24,945 bases of DNA from JBOFCO01 sp051646105 (GTDB lineage: Bacteria; Pseudomonadota; Alphaproteobacteria; Rhodobacterales; Rhodobacteraceae). The position numbers were made by a program, and so were the translations under genes. Below are positions 16,014 to 21,863 of this stretch, piece after piece. The DNA is taken from NCBI GenBank assembly GCA_051646105.1, contig JBOFCO010000235.1:1-24945 (forward strand), written 5' to 3'. How positions within the stretch are numbered: the first letter of the stretch is position 1; the number at the start of each line of letters is the position of its first letter. The notes under the pieces were generated by a model. The model was given only the letters and a program-made list of their open reading frames with translations. It was not told where the DNA came from and did no database searches.

Positions 16014-16043
16014 AGTTTGGGCGATGTGTTCCCGTTCCGTCAA
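16014..16043 (-). promoter_or_regulatory. Putative aapJQMP promoter
   Basis: On the minus strand TTGACG (16038-16043) is followed after 17-18 bases by CCAAAC/CAAACT (16014-16020), about 95 bases before the aapJ ATG. The -35 is strong and the -10 moderate. A long dyad lies just upstream at 16069-16101. Confidence 0.5.
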
Positions 16044-16068
16044 GGGCGGTTTCTGCGCATCCCTACGT

Positions 16069-16101
16069 AACCCGGTCAGAAACACGTTCTGCTGACCGGT
16101 T
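16069..16101. promoter_or_regulatory. Dyad upstream of the aapJ promoter (operator candidate)
   Basis: CCGGTCAG (16072-16079) and CTGACCGG (16092-16099) are perfect inverted repeats with a 12-base centre. The dyad extends to AAC(C)CGGTCAG / CTGACCGGTT if one extra C is bulged. Part of the centre is itself symmetric (CAGAA...TTCTG). It begins about 26 bases upstream of the -35, in a good position for a dimeric regulator. It could alternatively be a transcript hairpin. Confidence 0.5.
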
Positions 16102-16159
16102 GGGCAGCCTCTGCGATGGTTGCGGTAACGAAAATGCGCTTCCGGAACGGCAGGCCATG

Positions 16160-16184
16160 AAAAACCCGCCCTTTCAGGCCCGGG
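16160..16184 (-). terminator. Rho-independent terminator after the ATP12-family gene
   Basis: On the minus strand CCCGGGCCT-GAAA-GGGCGGG forms a stem with a two-base bulge and a GAAA loop, followed directly by TTTTT. The stop codon of the chaperone gene lies inside the stem-loop. It would end a transcript coming from rarA-crcB-rluC and shield aapJ from readthrough. Confidence 0.7.
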
Positions 16185-16884
16185 TCAGCACAACGAACCG
16201 GGCGGCGGCCAGAAACGCCGACCGTTTGGTTGCAGCGGCTTCTGCGGCGAACTCATCCGCGCCCCACTGTTCTTCCTGCCAGTTTTCGTCAAGGCGGGAC
16301 AAATCCCATGCCGTCTCTGGCTTCAGCCGACCGCTGATCACGGCCAGGGCCAGAACAAGCGATCCCGACAGCCCCACCAGATCGTGAAATCCCGTCAGGG
16401 TGAACGTATCCAGCGCACCGACACGCTCAGCCAGCCGCCGCAGGCTTTCTGCCGGTTGCGGATGATGGACGACACCCTGCACGGCGACCAGCGGGGCATC
16501 ATGCGCTGCCGCGACCCATTCCAGCAGCGGATTCCAGGCTGACGCCTGCCTTGCGACCAGTTCCGGTGGTTCTTCCGCACGGTAGCACAGCAGATCGGTG
16601 CCGCCATATTCGGCCAGATGCGCGGCGACTGCGGTGTGCTGATGCGCCACCTTGTCCAGCGCGGCATTGGCGGCGCGGGTGAGCGGCATGGTTTCCGGGT
16701 CGACCGTGCCTTCCTGCGCCTGCCATTCCGCGGCAATCGCTTCGGCAAGGGCCAGCGTGGGCACGACCAGTGCGGCCTTGGCCGGGGTGCGAACCGGGCG
16801 GCCGTCCAGCAGAACCGCAAAACCGCCAGCGTCGGGGGCGGCGCTGGCCGTTTTCCAGAACCGGCGGGGTTTCCAGCCGCTCAT
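16174..16884 (-). CDS. ATP12-family F1-ATPase assembly chaperone
   Basis: The 236-residue protein resembles mitochondrial ATP12, which binds the F1 alpha subunit during ATP synthase assembly; homologues are typical of alphaproteobacteria. Recognisable parts are KPRRFWKTASA at the N-terminus, the segment GFAVLLDGRPVRTPAKAALV, EWQAQ..TVDPETMPLTRAANAALD (about 53-76), YGGTDLLCYRAEEP (about 93-106) and the C-terminal EEQWGADEFAAEAAATKR. The ATG at 16884 follows an AGGA and lies two bases after the preceding stop, so the pair is co-transcribed. A role in F1 assembly is inferred from the family; no ATP synthase genes are in this window. Confidence 0.92.
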   Translation of the reverse strand: MSGWKPRRFWKTASAAPDAGGFAVLLDGRPVRTPAKAALVVPTLALAEAIAAEWQAQEGTVDPETMPLTRAANAALDKVAHQHTAVAAHLAEYGGTDLLCYRAEEPPELVARQASAWNPLLEWVAAAHDAPLVAVQGVVHHPQPAESLRRLAERVGALDTFTLTGFHDLVGLSGSLVLALAVISGRLKPETAWDLSRLDENWQEEQWGADEFAAEAAATKRSAFLAAARFVVLTRA

Positions 16885-16886
16885 CG

Positions 16887-17933
16887 TTAATCCTGTTCCG
16901 CGAAAGGGTCTGCGGGAACATCATCGGGCGACCAGCCGAACGTATCCCAAGTGCGCTGCATATGCTGCGGAAGCGGCGCGGTCAGCGTGATGCGCTTCCC
17001 CGTTACCGGATGATCAAAGGCGATGCTGCGGGCATGCAGATGCAGCTTGCGACTGATTTCTCCACCCAGTTGCGCGCCCCAGCCATCGCCTTCGTTCACC
17101 TGACCAGAGCCGCCATATTTGCCGTCGCCGATGATCGGATTGCCCAGTTCGGCCATATGCGCACGCAACTGGTGAGTCCGCCCGGTGATCGGGACCAGTG
17201 CCGCCCAGGCCGCCCGCGACCCAAGCGCCGACAGAACCGCATAGTCGGTGGTGGCGCGCTTTGCCCCTTCGGTTTCGGCCACGCGGGCGGGGGGGATGCA
17301 CAGCATCTTTTCCCCTTCGCCGCCAGTGCCACACCCTGCGGCCTTGACCAGACCATAGCGGATGGTGCCCATCCGGGGTGAGGGCACCCCCGCAACCACG
17401 GCCCAGTAGATCTTGCGGGTCGTCTTGTTGCGAAAGGCTTCAGACAGCCGCGCCGCCACCCGGTCGGTTCGGGCCAGCAGCAGGACACCGGATGTGTCCT
17501 TGTCCAGCCGGTGCACAAGCTTGGGCCGGTCCTTGTAGCCGAACATCAGCGCCGGTGTCAGCCCGTCGACATGCCGGGACCCCTGCCCCGATCCGCCCTG
17601 GCTGGGCAGGCCCGGCGGCTTGTTCAGTGCGATGATGTGGTCATCCTTCCACAACACAGCAGACTGGATCATCTGTGCGTCGGTTTCGTTCAGGCGTGGG
17701 CCGGGCGCTTTTTCGGCAACGGGCGCGTCCGGCAGAGGCGGCACCCTGACCGTCATCCCTGCCTGGACCCGGTGCGCGGCCTTGACCCTGCCACCGTCGA
17801 TGCGAAGCTGCCCAGTGCGGCACATCTTTTCTATCGCGCCCTGCGTGATCTGCGGCAGGCGCTTTTTCAGCCACCGGTCAAGGCGCTGGTCACCTTCATC
17901 AGCACCGACGGTCAGGATGGAAACGCCGCTCAT
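16887..17933 (-). CDS. RluC/RluD-type 23S rRNA pseudouridine synthase
   Basis: The 348-residue protein converts specific uridines in RNA to pseudouridine. An S4-type RNA-binding domain occupies the N-terminus (about 16-65: RLDRWLKKRLPQITQGAIEK). The catalytic domain carries HRLDKDTSG (141-149) with the catalytic Asp144, then GRTHQLRAHM (251-260) and IIGDGKYGG. This is the RluA-family layout closest to RluC. I chose the ATG at 17933 (MSGVSILTV) because upstream codons run through crcB; the start overlaps the crcB stop as ATGA. The exact target uridines are not certain, so I give no gene symbol. Confidence 0.92.
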   Translation of the reverse strand: MSGVSILTVGADEGDQRLDRWLKKRLPQITQGAIEKMCRTGQLRIDGGRVKAAHRVQAGMTVRVPPLPDAPVAEKAPGPRLNETDAQMIQSAVLWKDDHIIALNKPPGLPSQGGSGQGSRHVDGLTPALMFGYKDRPKLVHRLDKDTSGVLLLARTDRVAARLSEAFRNKTTRKIYWAVVAGVPSPRMGTIRYGLVKAAGCGTGGEGEKMLCIPPARVAETEGAKRATTDYAVLSALGSRAAWAALVPITGRTHQLRAHMAELGNPIIGDGKYGGSGQVNEGDGWGAQLGGEISRKLHLHARSIAFDHPVTGKRITLTAPLPQHMQRTWDTFGWSPDDVPADPFAEQD

Positions 17934-18307
17934 GCCATCGCCCCGCGCGCAACGGCCAGCCCTGCGACCAGGGCCGCCAGCGACAGGATGACGGACGCAC
18001 CGACATAGATTGCCGCAGAACCCGCCTGCCCGCGGTCCCACAGCGAAACCGCATCCAGCGAAAAGGCGGAAAAAGTGGTGAAGCCACCCAGAACGCCGGT
18101 CATGAGCAGCGGCGCGAGACGGTTGTCAAAACGCTGCGCCAGAACCACGACCAAAACCCCCATCAGGAATGAACCCAGTACATTGACGATCAGGGTGGCA
18201 TAGGGAAACCCCGGCCCAAAGGCGCGCAGGGCCGCGACATTGGTCAGATAACGGGCCGAAGCGCCGACCGCACCACCGATGGCAACCTGAAGAAGGGTCT
18301 GGATCAT
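17930..18307 (-). CDS. crcB: Fluoride channel CrcB (Fluc)
   Basis: This is a small inner-membrane channel that exports fluoride as a dual-topology dimer. The 125-residue protein has four hydrophobic segments and the family motifs GGAVGASARY (11-20), NVLGSFLMG (42-50) and TGVLGGFTTFSAF (70-82). The last holds the phenylalanines and polar residues that line the pore. The ATG is at 18307; the stop overlaps the next gene by four bases. The 46-base leader is too short for a fluoride riboswitch and contains none that I can see, so fluoride-dependent control is not evident. Confidence 0.95.
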   Translation of the reverse strand: MIQTLLQVAIGGAVGASARYLTNVAALRAFGPGFPYATLIVNVLGSFLMGVLVVVLAQRFDNRLAPLLMTGVLGGFTTFSAFSLDAVSLWDRGQAGSAAIYVGASVILSLAALVAGLAVARGAMA

Positions 18308-18309
18308 CG

Positions 18310-18348
18310 CGCCTGTCTCTGTCCGCTAGGTGGAAAAGTCAACAGGCG
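18310..18348 (-). other. Inverted repeat in the rarA-crcB spacer
   Basis: CGCCTGT (18310-18316) pairs with ACAGGCG (18342-18348) across 25 bases. The loop contains TTGACT on the minus strand (a -35-like hexamer) but no good -10. It might be a weak internal promoter or mRNA structure before crcB. Confidence 0.3.
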
Positions 18349-18353
18349 GGGGA

Positions 18354-19661
18354 TCATGGCCCGCGCTTGTCGCGCAGCTTTGCGAACCACTCCACCCGCT
18401 TTTTCAGTTCGCGTTCGAAGCCGCGTTCGACGGGCTGATAGTAGATGCCGCGCTTCATGCCGTCGGGGAAATAGTTCTGACCGGAAAAGGCATCCTCGGC
18501 ATCGTGGTCGTATTCATAGCCTGCACCGTAGCCCTGTTCCTTCATCAGCTTGGTCGGCGCATTTCGGATGATCAGCGGCGGCGGCTCTGACCCGCTTTGG
18601 CGGGCGGCGCCCATGGCGGCCTTGTAGGCGACATAGGCCGCGTTCGATTTTGGGGCCAGGGCCAGATAGACGACAGCATTGGCCAGCGCCAGTTCACCCT
18701 CGGGGCTGCCCAGCCGTTCATAGGTCTGCCATGCCTCGATACAGATGCCCTGCGCCTGCGGATCGGCAAGCCCGATGTCCTCGACCGCCATACGGGTGAT
18801 GCGGCGCGCCAGAAAGCGCGGATCTTCGCCACCCGCCAGCATCCGGGCAAACCAGTAAAGCGCCGCATCCGGATCTGAGCCGCGCACCGATTTATGCAGG
18901 GCGGAAATCAGGTTGTAGTGCTCTTCACCGGATTTGTCGTATTTGGCTGCGCGGCGCATCAGTCGCGTCGACAGGGTTTCGGGATCGAGCACGCCCGTTA
19001 CCTTCCATGCCGCAACCTGCTCGACCAGATTCAGCAGGGCACGGCCATCGCCATCAGCCATTTCCAGAAGCGCCTCGCGTGCCGGGCCAGTCAGCGGCAG
19101 GGCGCGGCCCAGTTCACGTTCGGCGCGCTGGATAAGCCTTTCCAGATCGGCCAGCGTCAGCCTGTCCAGCACGATCACCTGCGCCCGCGAAAGAAGAGCC
19201 GCGTTCAGTTCAAACGAGGGGTTTTCGGTCGTCGCCCCGACCAGCAGGATGGTGCCGTCTTCCATATGCGGCAGAAAGCCATCCTGCTGCGCCTTGTTGA
19301 AACGGTGGATTTCATCGACAAACAACAGCGTTCCGCGCCCGTTGCGGCGGCGCAGGCGTGCGGCATCGAACACCTTGCGCAGGTCGGGGACGCCCGTGAA
19401 GATCGCGCTGATCTGCACAAACTCCATCGCTGTCCGGTCAGCCAGCAGACGGGCAATCGTGGTCTTGCCCACGCCGGGTGGTCCCCAAAGGATCAGGGAC
19501 GACAGGCTGCCCGCCGTCAACATGGCGCCAAGCGGTCCCTCTGGGCCCAGCACCCGCTCCTGTCCGATCACCTCGGCCAGGCTTTGTGGGCGGATACGGT
19601 CAGCCAAGGGGCGCGGCGCCGTGGAATGAGTGGGTTCAGGGCTGTCGAAAAGATCGCTCAT
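18354..19661 (-). CDS. rarA: Replication-associated recombination protein A (MgsA/RarA)
   Basis: This is an AAA+ ATPase of the clamp-loader family that acts at stalled replication forks with SSB; it is the bacterial relative of eukaryotic WRNIP1. The 435-residue protein has Walker A GPPGVGKTT (60-68), Walker B FVDEIHRFNKAQQD (114-127) and sensor GATTENPSF (142-150). The RarA-specific C-terminal helical part contains EDPRFLARRITRMAVEDIGL, the tetramerisation region (ALANAVVYLALAPKSNAAY), and GAGYEYDHDAEDAFSGQNYFP. The start is ATG at 19661. It sits 40 bases downstream of luxI with no terminator between, so readthrough from the quorum-sensing genes is possible. Confidence 0.96.
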   Translation of the reverse strand: MSDLFDSPEPTHSTAPRPLADRIRPQSLAEVIGQERVLGPEGPLGAMLTAGSLSSLILWGPPGVGKTTIARLLADRTAMEFVQISAIFTGVPDLRKVFDAARLRRRNGRGTLLFVDEIHRFNKAQQDGFLPHMEDGTILLVGATTENPSFELNAALLSRAQVIVLDRLTLADLERLIQRAERELGRALPLTGPAREALLEMADGDGRALLNLVEQVAAWKVTGVLDPETLSTRLMRRAAKYDKSGEEHYNLISALHKSVRGSDPDAALYWFARMLAGGEDPRFLARRITRMAVEDIGLADPQAQGICIEAWQTYERLGSPEGELALANAVVYLALAPKSNAAYVAYKAAMGAARQSGSEPPPLIIRNAPTKLMKEQGYGAGYEYDHDAEDAFSGQNYFPDGMKRGIYYQPVERGFERELKKRVEWFAKLRDKRGP

Positions 19662-19701
19662 GGCCCAAGCCTAAGCCGGTTGCCCGTCGCCGGAAAGGCC
19701 G

Positions 19702-20298
19702 TTACTGCGATCGGTGCACGGGTTGCGGCAAACGCAGCGACAGGGCCTGATAATCGACCCCGTCGATATGCAGCCCTCGTCCGACAGGCGACGGATCAAG
19801 CTGACGACTGGCCATCCAGCGATTCCAGCTTGCCGGAAGCAGGGCCAGAAGCTCGCGGATATGAAGTTCCTCTGCGACGCGCGCCACTTCGGCCCCGATC
19901 CGCTGGCGAACATCCTGTTTGTGGTCATCGGGCACATCACTGGCGACGAAGCCGCGTGTAATCTCCCAGATATCCTGCGCAACGGGTGCCGGGAAATCCA
20001 GCAAATCGGCCGGTATCGTTTCCAGCAATCCATTCTGGGCATCCCGGATCATATAGGAATAGATGCCGCACCGCGCCGTTGTCGGCGTCAGCCGGACGCC
20101 GCCCATGACCCGCCCCTGCTGGTGGACCGCCACCCAGCGGCTGGCGGGTGTGTCATACTGATCGTATTCCATTCCCGCCGCGTCTGGCAGGTTCCACCTT
20201 TCCCGCGCCATCAGCGACTGTTTTCTGGCTTGCAAAAGGCTGGCAAACAGCTCGCCGTGATTGTGCATGTTCTCAAACGACAGGGTGGTACTCTGCAT
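19702..20298 (-). CDS. LuxI-family acyl-homoserine lactone synthase
   Basis: This enzyme makes an N-acyl-homoserine lactone signal from S-adenosylmethionine and an acyl donor. The 198-residue protein fits the family size. It keeps the conserved charged/aromatic set: Arg25 (QARK), Trp35, Glu44, Asp46, Asp49 (MEYDQYD), Arg69 (GGVRLTPT), Glu112 and Arg115 (IWEITRGFVASD). The usual Phe after the first Arg is Leu29. The motif WExSRF reads WEITRGF, so this is a somewhat diverged member; acyl chain length cannot be predicted. The ATG at 20298 is chosen because GGAG at 20305-20308 gives a six-base spacing; a GTG immediately precedes it. It lies 52 bases after luxR in the same direction. Confidence 0.88.
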   Translation of the reverse strand: MQSTTLSFENMHNHGELFASLLQARKQSLMARERWNLPDAAGMEYDQYDTPASRWVAVHQQGRVMGGVRLTPTTARCGIYSYMIRDAQNGLLETIPADLLDFPAPVAQDIWEITRGFVASDVPDDHKQDVRQRIGAEVARVAEELHIRELLALLPASWNRWMASRQLDPSPVGRGLHIDGVDYQALSLRLPQPVHRSQ

Positions 20299-20353
20299 CA
20301 CCTGCTCCAGCGCCCCTTCGGCATAACGATCCCCCCATGGTTACATAGTCGCC

Positions 20354-20965
20354 TCAGATCAGACGGTAGTCCCGGGCTCGCTGGATGGCCTCGGTCGTCG
20401 TGCGCGCAAGAAGCCGCTGTCTGGCGGAATTCAGTCGCGCCTTCAGCGCACTTTCGGAAATCTTCAGTTTGCCCGCAGCGGCGGCATGACGATGCCCCTC
20501 GGCGATAAGGCGCAGCGCGTCGATCTGGGCCTTGGTCAAACTTGTGGGGATTTCGGTCATTTCGTGCAGTTGCCGGATGACCGCACAAAAGGATTCGATC
20601 TCGGCATCGGTGAATTCCCGGTCAGAGCGCGCGGCCGAGGCGATGGTGCGCGATTTGACCGGCCCGCAGGATACGGCAAATCCGTAGAGCATGCCGAACT
20701 CTCGCGCCTGTCCGAGAATGTCGAAGGGATCGGGAATCCTGATTTCCGACCAGCGCGAGGAACCAGTGGTTGAAAAACCCCAGGCGATGATCGGATCGCG
20801 CAACGCAAAAGCCTGTTCGGTGTAGCGGTCTGTCCAGCCCTGCGGAAACGTCTGATGATGCAACAACGGCAGGGCAAAGCGAATGTGCAGGGCAAAAAAG
20901 AAACCGGACGGCGCCATAGCAGCAAGCCGGTGCAGGTGAAATTCGATGCCTGAACGTATGGACAT
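20354..20965 (-). CDS. LuxR-family autoinducer-binding transcription regulator
   Basis: A 203-residue regulator with an N-terminal AHL-binding domain and a C-terminal LuxR-type HTH. Binding-pocket residues Trp44, Tyr48, Asp57, Pro58 and Trp72 (GWTDRYTEQAFALRDPIIAW...RW) occur with the spacing of TraR Trp57, Tyr61, Asp70, Pro71 and Trp85, shifted by 13. The N-terminus is therefore shorter than usual. The HTH (about 141-200) has LTKAQIDALRLIAEG and SESALKARLNSARQRLL; the Glu usual in LTxRE is Gln147. An in-frame TAA 9 bases before the ATG at 20965 excludes a longer product. No Shine-Dalgarno is seen and the -10 nearly touches the start, suggesting a leaderless mRNA or a later start (ATG at 20917). 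It very likely senses the product of the adjacent luxI. Confidence 0.88.
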   Translation of the reverse strand: MSIRSGIEFHLHRLAAMAPSGFFFALHIRFALPLLHHQTFPQGWTDRYTEQAFALRDPIIAWGFSTTGSSRWSEIRIPDPFDILGQAREFGMLYGFAVSCGPVKSRTIASAARSDREFTDAEIESFCAVIRQLHEMTEIPTSLTKAQIDALRLIAEGHRHAAAAGKLKISESALKARLNSARQRLLARTTTEAIQRARDYRLI

Positions 20966-20978
20966 GTCTTTTTAGACA
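20965..20978. promoter_or_regulatory. Operator-like inverted repeat at the luxR start
   Basis: TGTCT (20965-20969) and AGACA (20974-20978) are a perfect inverted repeat with a 4-base centre, overlapping the luxR -10. An 8-base palindrome GACATGTC (20961-20968) overlaps the ATG. These could be binding sites for autoregulation. The classical lux-box consensus was not found. Confidence 0.35.
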
Positions 20979-20999
20979 GATTGCTTTCGAGAGGGTCAA
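20971..20999 (-). promoter_or_regulatory. luxR promoter
   Basis: On the minus strand TTGACC (20994-20999) is followed after exactly 17 bases by TCTAAA (20971-20976). Transcription would begin about 6-7 bases further on, at or within the ATG at 20965. Confidence 0.55.
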
Positions 21000-21008
21000 C
21001 CGTAAATT
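20981..21008 (+). promoter_or_regulatory. Divergent promoter for the 60-codon ORF
   Basis: TTGCTT (20981-20986), 16 bases, TAAATT (21003-21008), pointing right. It interleaves with the luxR promoter elements on the other strand, so binding of one polymerase would exclude the other. Confidence 0.4.
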
Positions 21009-21042
21009 GAGCGCTGTGTTCGTTCAGCTTTCGGAGTGACTC

Positions 21043-21225
21043 GTGCGTCCCATCCATCCCAACCTGTTCGCCCGACTGATGCGTCTGCCGCATCATGCCA
21101 GAACCGATCTTCTGGAATTTTTGGGCGCAACCCCGATAGCCGACGCACAACTTTCCGTGATGATCGAAGATATTGCAGCAAAGGTCGAGAGGGGTTTGCG
21201 TTCCCCCCGGTATGAAACCAACTGA
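21043..21225 (+). CDS. Small hypothetical protein divergent from luxR
   Basis: This is a 60-codon ORF with a GTG start (21043), GGAG at 21032-21035 with seven bases of spacing, an upstream promoter candidate and a terminator 25 bases after the stop. These signals together make it more than a chance ORF. The product begins MRPIHPNLFARLMRLPHHAR. It looks mostly helical and amphipathic (ARTDLLEFLG...QLSVMIEDIAAKVERGL), has no cysteine and no membrane segment, and matches no family I recognise. Its position head-to-head with a quorum-sensing regulator suggests co-control, which is inference. It could be a non-coding stretch with a fortuitous reading frame. Confidence 0.45.
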   Translation: MRPIHPNLFARLMRLPHHARTDLLEFLGATPIADAQLSVMIEDIAAKVERGLRSPRYETN

Positions 21226-21250
21226 CTGTGACGCGTTCGTCCCAAAACAT

Positions 21251-21280
21251 AAGCCCCGCCAGTAGCGGGGCTTCGTGTTT
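21251..21280. terminator. Bidirectional terminator of rplQ and the small ORF
   Basis: AAGCCCCGC (21251-21259) and GCGGGGCTT (21265-21273) form a perfect 9-bp stem with a 5-base loop. TGTTTT follows on the plus strand, and ATGTTTT follows on the minus strand. It would end the alpha operon after rplQ and any rightward transcript of the 60-codon ORF. Confidence 0.85.
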
Positions 21281-21316
21281 TATTGATGTCGCCCCTGGCG
21301 CACTGGGCAAGGGCGT

Positions 21317-21736
21317 TCAGCCCTCGGCGGCTTCTTCGGCCTCGGTCCGGGCACGGTCGGCAGCGCCCTTTGCCGAAGTATCGCGATCCACCAGTTCGAT
21401 GATCGCCATGGGCGCCATGTCGCCATAGCGGAACCCGGCTTTCAGAACGCGGGCATAGCCACCCTGGCGGTCCTTGTAGCGGGCACCCAGCACGTCGAAC
21501 AGCTTGGCCACATGCTTGTCCTGCTTAAGCTGCGATGCGGCCTGACGGCGTGCATGCAGATCGCCACGCTTGGCCAGCGTGATCAGCTTTTCAACGATCG
21601 GACGCAGTTCCTTGGCCTTGGGCAGCGTGGTCTTGATCTGCTCATGCTCGATCAGAGAGCCTGCCATGTTGGCGAACAGCGCCTTGCGGTGTTCGTGTGT
21701 GCGGTTAAGGCGGCGATAGCCGGCACCGTGGTTCAT
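21317..21736 (-). CDS. rplQ: 50S ribosomal protein L17
   Basis: This is a large-subunit ribosomal protein, 139 residues. The family hallmark YRRLNRTHEHRKALFANMAGSLIEHEQIKTTL opens the protein, followed by AKELRPIVEKLITLAKRGDLHARRQA and RYKDRQGGYARVLKAGFRYGD. The C-terminal tail is acidic and Ala-rich (RARTEAEEAAEG), a common alphaproteobacterial extension. The ATG at 21736 has AGGAG upstream. It is last in the alpha operon (rpsM-rpsK-rpoA-rplQ; no rpsD is present here). It opens MNHGAGYR where other bacteria commonly have MRHxxxxR. Confidence 0.98.
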   Translation of the reverse strand: MNHGAGYRRLNRTHEHRKALFANMAGSLIEHEQIKTTLPKAKELRPIVEKLITLAKRGDLHARRQAASQLKQDKHVAKLFDVLGARYKDRQGGYARVLKAGFRYGDMAPMAIIELVDRDTSAKGAADRARTEAEEAAEG

Positions 21737-21767
21737 CTTTCAATCTCCTATCGTTTTGCTTTGTCCG

Positions 21768-21859
21768 GCGGGGCTCTCGTCTCCCCGCTCACCTTGGGCT
21801 TTCGCCATGATTTCCCCGGATCGCCGGGCATTTTTGCCGGGGCCGGTTACCCGGCCCCG
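21768..21859 (-). other. Three consecutive hairpins in the rpoA-rplQ spacer
   Basis: In minus-strand order the first is a perfect 9-bp stem with a 4-base loop directly after the rpoA stop (21838-21859). The second is CCCGG/CCGGG with a 4-base loop (21815-21828). The third is GCGGGG/CCCCGC with a 9-base loop (21768-21788). None is followed by a T-run. They probably protect or process the polycistronic mRNA and tune the rpoA:rplQ ratio. Confidence 0.7.
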
Positions 21860-21863
21860 AAAA

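Noticed and set aside
18308..18353. Fluoride riboswitch before crcB
   Set aside because: Only 46 bases are available and the conserved fluoride-aptamer core is not visible.
20299..20353. Classical lux box upstream of luxI
   Set aside because: I looked for an 18-20 base dyad of the CTGNCC...GGNCAG type and found only a CCATGG palindrome.
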